Assembly: GCF_019320115.1 (NCBI RefSeq)
Contig: NC_089588.1
Location: forward strand, 115,106,123 to 115,170,122
DNA length: 64,000 nt
Direction: 5' to 3'
Source: Miscanthus floridulus
Lineage: Eukaryota; Streptophyta; Magnoliopsida; Poales; Poaceae
Part shown: piece after piece, positions 29,693 to 41,222 of the stretch
How positions within the stretch are numbered: position 1 is the stretch's first letter
How the letters are laid out: each line of letters starts with the position of its first letter
Made by a program: the position numbers and the translations under genes
Notes under the pieces: model-generated
The model's input: the letters and a program-made list of their open reading frames with translations, nothing else
Told to the model about the DNA's origin: nothing
Database searches by the model: none

Positions 29693-32600
29693 TAATCTTC
29701 ATGATTGAGATTAGCTAGATCATAGGTCTCATCATCACTATCAACATTGTCCAACTCATCAACACTATCCGAAGGAGGAATGTTGTCTTCATTGTCATTG
29801 CCTAAACGTAATTGCTCAAGCATTTGTATGTCCCTCAGATTTCGCACCTCATCTCCAGCGTCCTCGTCATCATCCCTTTCATTGTCTACTTCCATTCCTA
29901 TGTCTTCGGTTAAGTCTATGTCAAACCTTCCTTGTAGTCCCTCTTCTTGATAGAACTCTCCATCATATGTGTTTAGGTTGAAGTTGTAATCTTCATCGTT
30001 TGGGACAGGTAGTTTACCGTGTGGTGATACCTTGTGCACAATAGACCAACCCTTAAGATGCTCGGCGTATTTGCACGTGTATGACGTATAATAAACCTGG
30101 ACGGCCTGTTGAGCCACAATGTAGACATCTTTTCCTAGATAGACGGAATCCTGTCGAATCTCGACTAGCCCAAGCTTAGGGGTCTGTCTGGTTACTCCAG
30201 GATGAAACCAGTGGCATTTGAATATGACAGGAGTAAGAGGTTTGGAACCATAGAATGATAGTTCGTATATTTCTTCAATTCTTCCATAATAGTCGAGTCC
30301 ATCAATGCCGGACGTAACAACTCCGCTGTTTGTGGTTTTTCGATTGGACCGACTCTGCTTGTAGCTTGCTGTGTGAAAACGATATCCATTCACGTCATAA
30401 CCGGTAAATGACTTGACCCTAACAGCACAGCCGTTTACAACCTGTCTCAGCTCGTCACTTATAGACGCATCAGTTTGGGATTTTTGTTTGAACCAACAAA
30501 TGAAATCGGGGCTCCCTGGTCCCGCACCCCATGAAAGAAGGGTATCATTTTCTTGCGGGGTAGGTTGCCTTGATCCATGCCAGGATTGATGAAAAAATTC
30601 CCTGTACCAACGAGAAACAAGGGGGTTGGACGAAGAAACAAGGACATACGGCGAAATAAAACAAGTTCGTTCAGAACTTACCCAATGAACGGTTGCACCT
30701 CGACAAGGTTGGTCAACACATATAGCATGATACTACGCAACTCTTCATTTTTCAATTGCTTAGTGGTTGATGCACTTGCGCTTCCGAGTTGCCCTTGAAA
30801 AAGGCTGAGGTTCGATTCATTTTTGCCAGCATTATAACGAGGGGTGGATTATAAACGCTAGGAAGTTTCTCAGTGTAGTATTTCTCTGTGAAGTTTGACA
30901 CCTCCTCTAGAATGTATGCCTCTGCAATGGAAGCCTCAATTTTGGCTTTATTTCTACATTTTTTGCGAAGAGTCTTCAGACATCTCTCGATTGGATAGCA
31001 CCAACGGTTCTGCACGGGCCCCCCCATCTGTGCCTCATATGGGAGGTGCACAATCAAATGCTGCATCGGCAGGAAGAAGCCGGGTGGAAAGATCTTCTCC
31101 AACTTATAGAAATAAAGCCAAAATAAAACGATATCCATTCACGACATAACCGGTAAATGACTTGACCGTAACGGCACAGCCATTTGCAACCTGTCTCAGC
31201 TTGTCACTTATAGACGCATTAGTTTGGGCTTTCTGTTTGAACCAACAAATGAAATCAGGGCTCCCTGGTCCCGCACCCCATGAAAGAAGGGTATCATTTT
31301 CTTGCGGGGTAGGTTGCCTTGATCCATGCCAGGATTGACGAAGAAATTCCCTGTACCAACGAGAAACAAGGGGGTTGGACGAAGAAACAAGGACATACGG
31401 CGAAATGAAACAAGTTCGTTCAGAACTTACCCAATGAACGGTTGCACCTCGACAAGGTTGGTCAACACATATAGCATGATACTACGCCACTCTTCATTTT
31501 TCAATTGCTTAGTGGTCGATGCACTTGCGCTTCCGAGTTGCCCTTGGAAAAGGCTGAGGTTCGATTCATTTTCGCCAGCATTATAACAGGGGGGTGGATT
31601 ATAAACGCTAGGAAGATTCTTAGTGTAGTATTTCTCTGTGAAGTTCGACACCTCCTCTAGAATGTATGCCTCTGCAATGGAAGCCTCAATTTTGGCTTTA
31701 TTTCTACATTTTTTGCGAAGAGTCTTCAGACATCTCTCGATTGGATAGCACCAACGGTTCTGCATGGGCCCCCCCATCCGTGCCTCATACGGGAGGTGCA
31801 CAATCAAATGTTGCATCGTCAAGAAGAAGCCGGGTGGAAAGATCTTCTCCAACTTACAAAGCAACACGGGTGCCGCTTTTCCAAGTCATCAATGCCGGTC
31901 CGAGAGAGCTCCTTAGCACAAAGCTGGCGGAATAAGTAGCTCAACTTTGCCAGCACTTGCCAGACATGCTCCGGGATATAGCCTCGAACCATCGCCGGAA
32001 GAAGCCGCTCAATCCATATGTGGTAGTCATGACTCTTCATCCCGTTTACTCGCAGAGTGCCTAAGTTCACTCTCCTCTTTAGATTCGCTGCATACCCATC
32101 AGGGAACATTAGCGTCTTGATCCATTCAAGTACTTCCCTCCTTTGGTCCTTTTTCAAGACAAAATCGGCCTTAGGCCTTCTCCAGGTCTTACCATGACTA
32201 GGAGGCTGCATCTCTTGATTTGGTCTATCGCACAATGTTGCTAGGTCCACTCTAGCCTTAGGGTTGTCCTTAGACTTTTCAGTGTCCATGAGTGTTGCCC
32301 AAAGTGCCTCGGCGACATTCTTTTCAGTGTGCATTATATCAATGTTACGTGCATTTAGAAGGTTGTCTTTGTAGCTCGATCGTATGTCCATACCCCTTTG
32401 TCCCAAGCACGGATCAATTCATCAAACACGGGCTCCATGAACACACCCATATTACTCCCTGGGTGTCTAGAAATTATCAACGACAAGAATACGTTATGTC
32501 GTTGAAAGGAGACACCGGGGGGGGGGGAGATTAAGGGGGATAACGAAGACGGGCCAACATGTGTATGGGGCAGCCATCATTCCATAAGGATTGAAGCCAT

Positions 32601-33579
32601 CTGTTGCCAGCACGACACGTACATTACGAGCCTCATCTGCATTGTCATGATATTTGTCATTAAAGCGGATCCAAGCTTCACCATCGGATGGATGTACCAT
32701 CTTGTCAGGATTGTACCGTTTGCCATTTTTGTGCCATGTCATATGTTTCGCGGATTCCTCGGTCATGTATAGTCGTTGGATCCTCGGTAGGAACGGAAGG
32801 TACCGTAGGATTTTCACGGGAATCGTAAGTTGCCTCTTCTGGCCATCATTAGAGTCTACCTCCAGGTACATGGAGGATTTACACTTTGGACAGAACTTTG
32901 CATGCTCGTGTTCTTTCCTAAACAGGACGCACCCCTTCGGACAAGCATGTATCTGCTCATACGGCATCTTAAGTGCTCGAAGGAGTTTATGTGACTCGTA
33001 CATGCTCTTTGGCAGAATGTGGCCCTCTGGAAGCAGGGTGCCAATCACGGCCAACATCTTATCGAAGCCAGGTCGACTCAAGTTTAACTCGGACTTCAAC
33101 CCCATTAAGCATCCAATGGCATCCAGTTGAGACACCGTTGACCGATCGTGAAGGGGTTTCTGTGCCGAGTCCATCATGTCGTAGGACGCTTGTGCGGCTG
33201 CCTCCATCTCCTCCTTCTCACGTCCCTCATCGAACTATCCTTGGTGAAAGTCATCTAACATGTCTGGTACCCCGGCATCAGCATCAAAAGCCTCCACCCG
33301 TGGTCTCACCACCTCCTCTCTCATGTGATGGGCTTCACCATGGTGGACCCACCGGGTGTAGTCCGGCGTAAATCCATTCTTCACAAGATGTTTACCCATT
33401 TCCACCTTGTTTACCCTCCTCCTGTTTCCACATTTACTATAGGGACACAAAACTAGGCAATGTCCTTTTGCAGCCTTGCCAAATGCACTGTTCAAGAAAG
33501 CATCGGTCTTGTTCATCCATTCCGTGGTGTAATTACTCTGACTTCTCCAGGCCATGTACATCCACTGACGGTCATCCAT
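29686..33579 (-). pseudogene. TNP2-type CACTA transposase, inactivated
   Basis: It starts at 33579 with the transposase-associated domain (MDDRQWMYMAWRSQSNYTTE, ending MLDDFHQG). The TNP2 domain follows in 33207-32494 (CPKGCVLFRKEHEHAKFCPK, then ATDGFNPYGMMA). The next part is 32406-31819 (NIDIMHTEKNVAEALWATLM). The DUF4218 region is at 31867-31427 (QHLIVHLPYEARMGGPMQNR, then CYPIERCLKTLRKKCRNKAK). The DUF4216 C-terminus is at 30393-29686 (PVIFKCHWFHPGVTRQT). The enzyme would cut and paste CACTA elements. Damage is clear: a TAG codon at about 33236-33240, a frameshift in a G tract near 32517-32528, and a 749-bp tandem duplication of the DUF4218/DUF4216 junction. Confidence 0.9.
30376..31857. 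repeat. 749-bp tandem duplication inside the CACTA-A transposase
   Basis: 30376-31124 and 31125-31857 are about 97 percent alike by eye, beginning AAAACGATATCCATTCACG and running to GATCTTCTCCAACTTA. Each copy holds the end of the DUF4218 coding region, an intron and the start of the DUF4216 region. Confidence 0.95.
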
Positions 33580-33669
33580 CCTCTAACATATGTATCAGCG
33601 AGTAATGTAACCATCAATTGCATCTACATGGTGTTCCTACTATCTAATAGGTGAGGATAGGTCCTAATC

Positions 33670-33877
33670 CTACCCGCGGATGCGTAGATGAGGTTAGTTT
33701 CCATGCTCTACTCCTATCCGAGACAGAATTTCGGTAGCACCTCCCCGCTGTTCTCCAGATACACGTCCTGCCAAAGAAGAGTGCGTATCCGGAGAACCAC
33801 AGGGAGGTTATGCCGAAACTCTGTCTCAGACCGGAGCAGACCATGGAAACTAACCCATCTATGTATCCGCGGGCTGT
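33670..33877. repeat. Long inverted repeat upstream of the CACTA-A transposase
   Basis: Arms of roughly 100 bp at about 33670-33775 and 33783-33877 are complementary at about 80 percent. CGCGGATGCGTAGATGAGG pairs with the complement of CCATCTATGTATCCGCGG, and both arms include GTTAGTTTCCATG and GAGACAGA(A/G)TTTCGG. The loop is under 10 bp. A transcript from either strand would fold into a long hairpin. Confidence 0.88.
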
Positions 33878-34309
33878 CCAAAAAATGTGGACAATCTGAA
33901 ACAGATACGGTCATAGATATGCAAAGATCTGCATACCTCCAACTGTATCTCTTTCGAACGGGAGACGCCTAACTAGGTTACGCGATCTACGACCATGATA
34001 TGGAAAGAGGGGTTATACCTAGGGTGGCGGTGGAGTCAGGCTAGCGGGGCCATGGCGGGTCGGTGCAGTGGCGAGGCGGCGCGGTGCAGGTAGACCGGCA
34101 CAGCGACGGGAACTCCAACTCGGCTCCAACGGGCTCTTCTCTAGAAAAATGGAATAAAATACTGTCATTTAAAAAATCGGCAGAACCTCCCCTGCACGGT
34201 GAGGTTTCCAAAACCTGCAAAAAACAGCGGCATGATGGCCGACAAGCACATATGTCTCAAGAGAAGCCATGTAATTTGGATATCAATCCATGCAGAAGAA
34301 TATATTCAA

Positions 34310-34505
34310 GTAGTACCACTACTTCTACTACTACTTCCACTATTGCTACTACTACTACCACTACTTCTACTACTACTACCACTAATTCTACTACTACTAC
34401 TACCACTAGTTGTACTACTACTACCACTACTTCTAATACTACTACTACCACTAGCACTACTAGTACAACTAATACTACTACAACTATCACTACCACGACA
34501 ACAAA
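34310..34505. repeat. ACT/CTACTA trinucleotide microsatellite
   Basis: About 190 bp are composed almost wholly of ACT, ACC and TCT triplets. Open frames of all-Ser/Thr or Leu across it are by-products. Confidence 0.95.
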
Positions 34506-34524
34506 AAGAGAGAAGGCATACCTG

Positions 34525-34715
34525 ACAGGCGCCGGGGGTAGGGGCAGGCGACGTCGGGGTCGGGCGGCGTCGGGGTCGGAGTCGGGGTCATCGGAGTCGG
34601 GAACAGGACCGAGGACGGGGCTAGCGGCCGGGGGCAGGGCCGGCCGGGGGGTAGGGCCGGCCTGGGGCGGCCGAGGGCAAGGCGCGGCCGGGGACGGGGC
34701 CAGGGCGTAGGGCCG
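34525..34715. repeat. G-rich tract in the CACTA-A leader
   Basis: The plus strand is dominated by GGGG and CGGGG runs separated by a few bases (for example GGCGTCGGGGTCGGAGTCGG), enough for several potential G-quadruplexes. It lies on the strand opposite the transposase mRNA. Confidence 0.75.
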
Positions 34716-35173
34716 AAATCACATGTAGAGATGTCCTGGTTTGTAAGCATCGTACGTGACAACGTGCACGAAATCTTCTGAAATTTTTATCATAGCCTCC
34801 ACATATGATATCACAACGTCTCAACAAGTTTCATGATTTCGGCACTTAGTTTGCTTTTTATAGAATTTAAAAACACTTCGCACGCAAGTTCGCGGTCATG
34901 TTTCATGAACAAGATGTCCGAAATTTCGGGTCCGTTCCTGGATACGACCTCACACTACACTCAGTAACATGACTATCATTTTTTAAATCATTAAATTCCA
35001 TTATTCGTACCACGTGCAGTTCAAAATTATATTTTTTGAAAAAAATCAAGTAAATGAAATAAAGTAACTAAATATATCAAAAAGCCATAAAAAAATCTCC
35101 AAATTCTAACTAGGAGTTCCTGGTGCTTTAAAAGGGCTGCACAAAAAATTTGGAGGCCAAAACCAAAACAAAA

Positions 35174-35820
35174 TTTTTGCCGAGTGCCGGGCATGGCACT
35201 TGACAAAGGGGGTCTTTGCCGAGTGCCATGAATAAGGCACTCGGCAAAGAGGGCTTTGATTTTTTTTTTAAATTTCCTCTTTGCCGAGTGCCTTCACAGG
35301 GCACTCGACAAAGACATTTTTTTAAAAAAAAATAAATCTTTGCCGAGTGCCGTGCAAGGGGCACTCGGCAAAGTATTTTTAAAAAAAATAAAAAAATTAA
35401 AAAAATCTTTGCCGAGTGCCGTGCGAGGGACACTCGGCAAAGTATTTTTCAAAAAAAAAATTTGCCAAGTGCCAGATCTGGGACACTCGGCAAAGAAAAT
35501 TTTAAAAAATAAAATAAAATCTTTGAAAAATAAAATAAAATCTTTGCCGAGTGCCTAACAACAGGCACTTGGCAAAGAAAGGGCGCGGCGGAACACCGTT
35601 ACGCGGGTCATCCTATGCCGAGTGCCGCGCTTTTGCCGAGAGTCTGGCACTCGGCAAAGAAGTCCTTTGCCAAGTGCATTTTTTTGCCGAGTGCCCGGCA
35701 CTCGACAAAGAACTCTTTGCCGAGTGCAATTCTTTGCCGAGTGCAGCACTCGGCAAAGAAGGTCTTTGTCGAGTGACCGATTTTTAACACTCGGCAAAGA
35801 ATTTTGCACTTGGCAAAGTC
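35174..35820. repeat. Right subterminal repeat array of CACTA-A
   Basis: About sixteen copies of CACTCGGCAAAG in both orientations mirror the left array. Confidence 0.9.
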
Positions 35821-35839
35821 ACTGTTTCCAGTAGTGACT

Positions 35840-36325
35840 GGAGTCCCTAGGTCTTCAGCAGCAAGGCGACAACCTTCCCGAACCGCCATGGCCTCGACTT
35901 CTTCCGCATCCCTCGCTAACGGAACCGCCCTCCAAGCAGCAAGCAGAACTGCACAGCTATGGCTTCTAATAACCACGCCGATTCCACCCGATCCCGTCGA
36001 GCTGCATGCGGAACGCTCCATCAACGTTCACCTTCCTCCATCCCACTTCCGGCTTCAACCATGTCCCAGGTCTGCGCTTGAGTTTGGTTGCCCCTCCTGC
36101 AAACAAGGAAGAATGCACAGGCTGCTTGCCCGTTGGATCAGCCATGCCATTGCTGTGCCTGATGTTACAAAGCTCTATCCAATACCATTTTAGGAAATTA
36201 ACAGAGCCCTCAAGAGAAAATTTGCCAGCATGAGTAATATCATTTTGTACTTGCCATGCCCTCAACAATGACATCAGACTTCTCTCGCTCTCATGTTCCG
36301 CTCAACCTGCATAAAAAATGTTAGC
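35840..36325 (-). pseudogene. LINE RNase H-like domain, N-terminal piece
   Basis: It reads LLTFFMQVERNMRARE, then SLLRAWQVQNDITHAGKFSL and KPEVGWRKVNVDGAF (the first conserved Asp of the RNase H-like fold is in VDGAF), then MAVREGCRLAAEDLGTPV just before CACTA-A. Frameshifts occur around 35960-36010. Confidence 0.75.
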
Positions 36326-36328
36326 AGA

Positions 36329-37637
36329 ATCCTGAAATTTGCCGAGTGTTTTTATGTTTGCCGAGTGTATTTCCTCGGGCACTCGGCGAACAAGTTCTTT
36401 ACCGAGTGCCGCGCTAAATACACTCGGCAAAAAAAAACACTCGGCAAACAGTGCATTTTGCCGAGTGTCAAAACAAAAACACTCGCCAAAAAGTTGTTTG
36501 CCGAGTGTTAAAAAAATACACTCGGCAAAGAAATGAAAAATTTTTTCTAGGAAAGGAGAAGAAAAAAAATAAAAAAAAAACTTTGCCGAGTGCTCAGATC
36601 TAAAACAATGGCCAAAAAAAAGTAAGAGAAGAAAAAATTTTTAAAAAAAACTTTGCCGAGTCTCCAGCACCCCACCCGCGCCCTCTCGTCCCCACCCCTT
36701 CTCTCTCCTCCCGGCCCCCAGCGCCCCCTCTCATCCCGACGGCGCCGCCTCCCTCCCCTCCTCTCCCGGCCGCTCCCTTCTTCCCCACCCCTCCCTTCTT
36801 CCCGGGCACGGCCTCCCCACCGGTGGGATCCGGCGGCCGGTGCCGCCCCCTCCCTCCCTCCCTCCCTCCCCCAACGGCGAGATCCAGGGAGGGGCCCCGG
36901 CGGCGCACCTTAGGCGGTGGTGGAGGGGTGGCCCGGCGTTGCGGGCGCGGCACGGATCCATGGCGTGGCGTCTCTCTGCCTCCGGCGGCGCCCTCTCTCC
37001 TCCCTCCGGTGGCGGCGTGGCGCAGGGAAGCCGGACCCGGTGGCAGCATAGCGCGGAGACGCCAGATCCGATGGTGGCGTGGCACGGGGAGGGCGGATCC
37101 GGTGGTGCCCTTTCTCCCTCCTGCGGTGCCCTCTCTTCTCTCTCTCCCTCCGATGGCGGCGTGGCGCGGGGAGGGCAGATCCGGTGGCCGCGCGACGCGG
37201 GGAGGCCGGATCTGGTGGCTGCGCGGCGCGGGGAGGCCGGATCCGGTGGCAGAGCGGCGCGGGGAGGCCGGATCCGGCGGCGCCCTTTCTTCCTCCGGCG
37301 GCACCCTCTCTTCTCTCTCCCTCCGGTGGTGGCGCGGCGCGGGGAGGCTGGATCCGGTGGTGGCGGTGGCGGGCCAGCGCCGGTGCGAGCGGGGTGGCCG
37401 GATCCGGCGGCGCCCTTTCTTCCTTCGGTGGCTGATGCTTCTTTTATTTTTTTCAAAAAATGTTTGCCGAGTGTTTTTGGGGCACTCGGCAAAGTCTTCG
37501 CCGAGTGCCCGACAAAAAACACTCGGCAAAACAACGTTTGCCAATAAACCAGTTGTCGAGTGTCATTTGCCGAGTGTAACGGTTTGCCGAGTGTTTTGGG
37601 GGCCTGACACTCGGCAAAGCTTCTGTATCCGGTAGTG
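36329..37637. mobile_element. CACTA-B: non-autonomous CACTA with GC-rich core
   Basis: The right end is CTTCTGTATCCGGTAGTG at 37637. The left end begins ATCCTGAAATTTGCCGAGTG, which lacks the expected first bases CACTACCGG. The target duplication AGA is at 36326-36328 and 37638-37640, and the LINE frame continues across the site. CACTCGGCAAAG copies lie at 36340-36535 and 37460-37620. The core (36660-37440) has no transposase but is GC-rich with internal repeats. Confidence 0.85.
36660..37440. repeat. GC-rich core of CACTA-B with about 30-bp repeats
   Basis: Units such as GCGGCGCGGGGAGGCCGGAT followed by CCGGTGG recur at about 37087, 37164, 37192, 37222, 37254 and 37333. Long open frames on both strands (up to 314 codons) are explained by base composition and repetition. 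It may derive from a captured gene 5' region. Confidence 0.6.
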
Positions 37638-37640
37638 AGA

Positions 37641-38005
37641 TTATGTTGGATGAATGTTGAGGAACTGTGCCTCATCCGGCAGATCCCAGAATTTCCTCAT
37701 TGCATTCTGAAGTTGCCTCGCATGCAGGCATCCAACTAGCGCATCGTTCAGCGATTCAGTATCCGTTCCACAAATATCACAAATATCTCTTCAGACAATG
37801 TTTCGTCGATAATTGTTCTGCTGAGTTGCGAGCCCATTATTCATCGTTTCCCACCCAAACACCAGGATTTTATGAGGTAGCGGGATCTTCCGGTATTCTT
37901 TCCAAATTGGTCTAGTTTCAGGATTTGCAGACGTTGACTGACCACCCTCCTGTTCCTCCATCCGTCGCTTCCTAGCCATAAGGTAGGCACTCTTAACTGT
38001 GTAGC
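37641..38005 (-). pseudogene. LINE zf-RVT segment
   Basis: It reads SYTVKSAYLMARKRR, then IWKEYRKIPLPHKILVFGWE and CDICGTDTESLNDALVGCLH. This is the zinc-binding reverse-transcriptase C-terminal domain (zf-RVT) common in plant LINE proteins, with the CxxC...H pattern visible. Confidence 0.8.
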
Positions 38006-38323
38006 TGTTAGCCCGAGATCTTTTGCACAGGTGAGCAATCCGCTCACCGACGCTCTCGCACACACACTCGGCTAGAGGTTGAAGAGGGAGAAAGTACAGA
38101 GCACACACACAGCACAAGCATCAGCGTTGACCAGAACTCAGCACAGGAGATGGCAAACTGAACTTCGCTCTCTTTACTGAGTTGCAGTGGAGGCGATATA
38201 TACAACTCTACACATCTAATTCTAGTACACAAACATATCAGACTATGTCTAAAGTGCAACAGGAGTGTCTTTCGGCGCCAGCCCCTGCTGCGGGTACAGG
38301 GGATAGCATCAGATTACTTTACA
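38006..38323 (-). repeat. 3' LTR of copia-2 (318 bp)
   Basis: It aligns with the 5' LTR but lacks about 60 bp around 38245 (the segment holding CTACAGTGACTAGATGTGAC in the other LTR). Confidence 0.93.
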
Positions 38324-38344
38324 ATTCTTTCCCTAATCCTGCTA

Positions 38345-39945
38345 CTAACCCAAAGTAGGAACCTCCACCATGCCGATCGTCTTCTTCAGCTCCGAGAACC
38401 GAAGGCGGGTGAGTGACTTGGTGAGGACGTCCGCGAGTTGCCGACCAGTTTTGATGAACTCGATGACGATCTGCCCTCCATCGACACAGTCTCTGAGGAA
38501 GTGGAACTTGACGTCGATGTGCTTGCTCCGGTCGTGGAGAACCAGATTCTTCGCGAGGACGATGGCGGGCTGGTTGTCCACCATCAGTGTTGGTGGGTGA
38601 GCTTCCACACCGGCCAGCTCGCCCAGCAGCCGGCGCAGCCACACAGATTGGCACACCGCTGTGGTCGCCGCCACATACTTCGCCTAGCATGTGAACAACG
38701 CCACCACCTTCTGCTTCAGCGACAGCCATGAGATTGGAGCCGACCCGAGGAAGACGAGCACGCCAAAGGTGCTCCGCCGTCCATCGATGCCCCCCACCAT
38801 GTCTGCATTGCTGAACACCGTGAGTTGCAACCCACTTCTGTTGGTCTTGGGCAAGACGATCAACTGATCCACCGTCCCCTTGACGTAGCGCAGCAGCCGC
38901 TTCACCATGGCCCAATGATCCTCTCGGGGATCCTCCATGAAGTGACTGACATAGCCCACGGCGAACGCAATATCCGGCCTTGTGTGGACTAGGTAGCGCA
39001 GCCCATCAATGGTGCTTCACTAGAGTGTTGCATCTACCTTCGCCGCAGTATTGGCTTTCGTCAGCTTCAGTCGCTCCTCCATCGGAGTCGCGCATGGCTT
39101 GCACTCAGCCATGCCACTCTGCTCCAATAGCTTCGACACGTACGCGCTCTGACCGAGCATGAGCGCCTCCTTCCCTTGTCTTACCTCAATGCCGAGGTAG
39201 TAGGAGAGCGCGTCGAGATCGCTCATTCAAAAACGAGCCGCCATCTTGCGCTTGAAACTATTGATGTCCTCCGCACGCGCACCGATGACGATCAAGTCGT
39301 CCACATACATGTCGACGACGAGCTCCTCCTTCCCCCATCGTTGCGTGTAGAGCGCGTGCTCAGTTGCGCAATGCGTGAACCCAAGCACGCCCAACGTGGC
39401 ATCAAGCTTGGCGTTCCATGCTCATGGGCCTGCCATAGCCCATAGAGCGCCTTGCGCAGTCAAAGCACCTTGTGCTCCGCTCCCTTGACGGTGAAACCCG
39501 GAGCTTGCCTGATGTAGACCGTCTCCTCTAGCTCACCGTTGAGGAAGGTCAATTTTACGTCCAGGTGATGGACACGCCAGTCCTTCGCTACTGGCAGAGC
39601 CAGCAGTAGACGGACAGACTCCATGCACGCTACCGACGCAAAGACTTCCTCAAAGTCGATGCCCTCGCGCTGGACAAAACCTCGGGCAACGAGACGCACC
39701 TTGTGCTAGACAATGGTGTTGCGCTCGTCCCGCTTGACCTTGTACACCCACTTCAGGCCGATCGGACGGCATCCTGGAGGCGGATTGATGAGCTCCCAAG
39801 TCTCGTTTTCCTTGATCGCCTTCATCTCCTCCAGCATCACCCATCGCCAGTTGGTGTCTCACTCGACCAGCGCGAACGTGGGTGGCTCCTATACACTGAT
39901 GAGAAGCAGCTCTGGGTCATCGAGCAGCCGACCCGCCAGGCCTGA
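38345..39945 (-). pseudogene. Copia-2 reverse transcriptase and RNase H
   Basis: It shows WRWVMLEEMKAIKENETWEL-type residues in a broken frame near 39780-39860. Then come FEEVFASVACMESVRLLLAL (39560-39700), the catalytic YVDDLIVIG near 39285-39310, MSDLDALSYYLGIEVRQGKE (39226), and the RNase H end KFHFLRDCVDGGQIVIEFIK (38440-38530). Several stops separate them. Confidence 0.85.
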
Positions 39946-40074
39946 GGACCCTGTGTTGCCCACGATGTCGTCTAGCCTGCGGAACCTCTCCTCCTCGCGC
40001 ATCGTGGAAAGCATCCACAAACTTGCTGATGTCTCTAGGAGGTGAGGCAAACTCGATCGGTGTCATCGAAGGAG

Positions 40075-40300
40075 TCCCTTGCTCCGCCTGTGTGGTCGGC
40101 ACTGCTGTTGAAGTGCCTGGCACCACCGCTAAACTGCTCGGCATCCTTCCTGGAGTGGTCGGCACCACTGCAGGACTGTTCAGCACCACTCCCAGAGTGG
40201 TCGGCACCACTCTCAGAGTGCTTGGCACCCCTCCTAGAGTACTCGGCACCACTGCCAGAGTGCTCGCTCTACTGCTGCAGTGGTCGACACCACCTCTCCA
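40075..40300. repeat. Minisatellite in the copia-2 integrase-RT linker
   Basis: It has the same approximately 30-bp units as in copia-1 (GAGTGGTCGGCACCACT and GAGTGCTTGGCACC), but the array is shorter. Confidence 0.75.
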
Positions 40301-41222
40301 GTGTCTCCACCACCGTGGATGACCAAGTGCTCGACGACGAAGGTGCTGCTGAAGCCGCCAGCTTCCCCCGTGCCCGAACCATCCCAGTCCCAGGCTGCCT
40401 TCTCATCGAACATGACATCATGTGAGACAACAACCTTGCCTCCGCATGGGACATAGAGCCGATACGCCTTGGTGCCCTCCTTGTAGCATAGGAGCACCTT
40501 CGGCGTGCTCCTGTCTTCCACCTTGGTGAGGACCAGCTTTGTCTTCTTAACGTGGCCGATGCAACTGAACGTACTGAGGAAGGACACGCTCGGCTTGCGC
40601 CCGTACCAAGATTTGAACAGCGTCATGCCCTTCAGGGCCTTTATGGGCGCGCGGTTGAGGATGAACAACGCTATGGTCACCGCTTCACCCTAGAACTTTG
40701 CCGGCATGCTCTTGGCCTTCATCATGGATCGAGCCATGTCGACCACCATCTGGTTCCACCGCTCCACTACGCCATTCTGCTGCGGCAAGTACGGCGTGGT
40801 GTTGTGTGGTGTCGTGCCACACCCTGATCTACGCAGTACGCAACGAATTCCACCGAAGTGAATTCACCGCCGCGATCTATCCTCAGCACGCGCAGCTTCT
40901 TCCTGGACTCTACCTCCGCCCGCGCCTGGAACCTCTTGATCGCCTCCGCCGCCTTGTCCTTGCTCATCAGGAGTTGTAGCCACATGAAGCGACTGCAATC
41001 ATCCACGAGCAGGAGGATGTACTGTCGACCACCGTTCGTGGCTGGCGTGATTGGCCGACAGAGATCGCCGTGGATGAGCTCGAGAGCGTCTGTCGCGCAA
41101 TACTTGGCCGCCTTTGGGAACAGTAGCCTCCTCTGCTTCCTGGCCATGCAACTGTCACACAGCTCGCTTACATGCTTGATGTGGGGTAGCCCTCGGACCA
41201 TATTCTCCAGTCGACCGAGCAT
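40234..41222 (-). pseudogene. Copia-2 integrase
   Basis: GLPHIKHVSELCDSCMARKQ leads into ALELIHGDLCRPITPATNGG and LLVDDCSRFMWLQLL, then RIDRGGEFTS. 40234-40680 continues with the APIKALKGMTLFKSWYGRKP motif and FSCIGHVKKTK. A frameshift near 40770-40800 and a repeat-rich linker (40075-40300) follow. Confidence 0.85.

Larger units (their letters stand above)
26472..35836 (-). mobile_element. CACTA-A: complete-length but inactivated CACTA transposon
   Basis: The right terminus ends CTGTTTCCAGTAGTG (35836) and the left begins AACTACTGGATTCAG (26472), so the termini match CACTACTGGAAACAG except that the first C is A on the left. The 3-bp target duplication ACT is at 26469-26471 and 35837-35839, and the LINE RNase H frame resumes across it. 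The 9,365-bp element carries subterminal repeats at both ends, ORF1 (Ptta-like) and a TNP2-type transposase, both on the minus strand. The transposase is disabled by a stop, a frameshift and an internal duplication. Confidence 0.93.

Noticed and set aside
33644..33972. Two similar overlapping ORFs on opposite strands
   Set aside because: They are the two arms of one inverted repeat, so both strands give similar peptides; no independent evidence for coding.
34063..34710. 215-codon ORF rich in Ser/Thr then Arg/Gly
   Set aside because: It is the translation of an ACT microsatellite and a G-rich tract.
36600..37675. Long open frames of 235-314 codons on both strands
   Set aside because: They overlap in several frames within GC-rich repetitive DNA lacking stop codons by composition, and run into CACTA ends.
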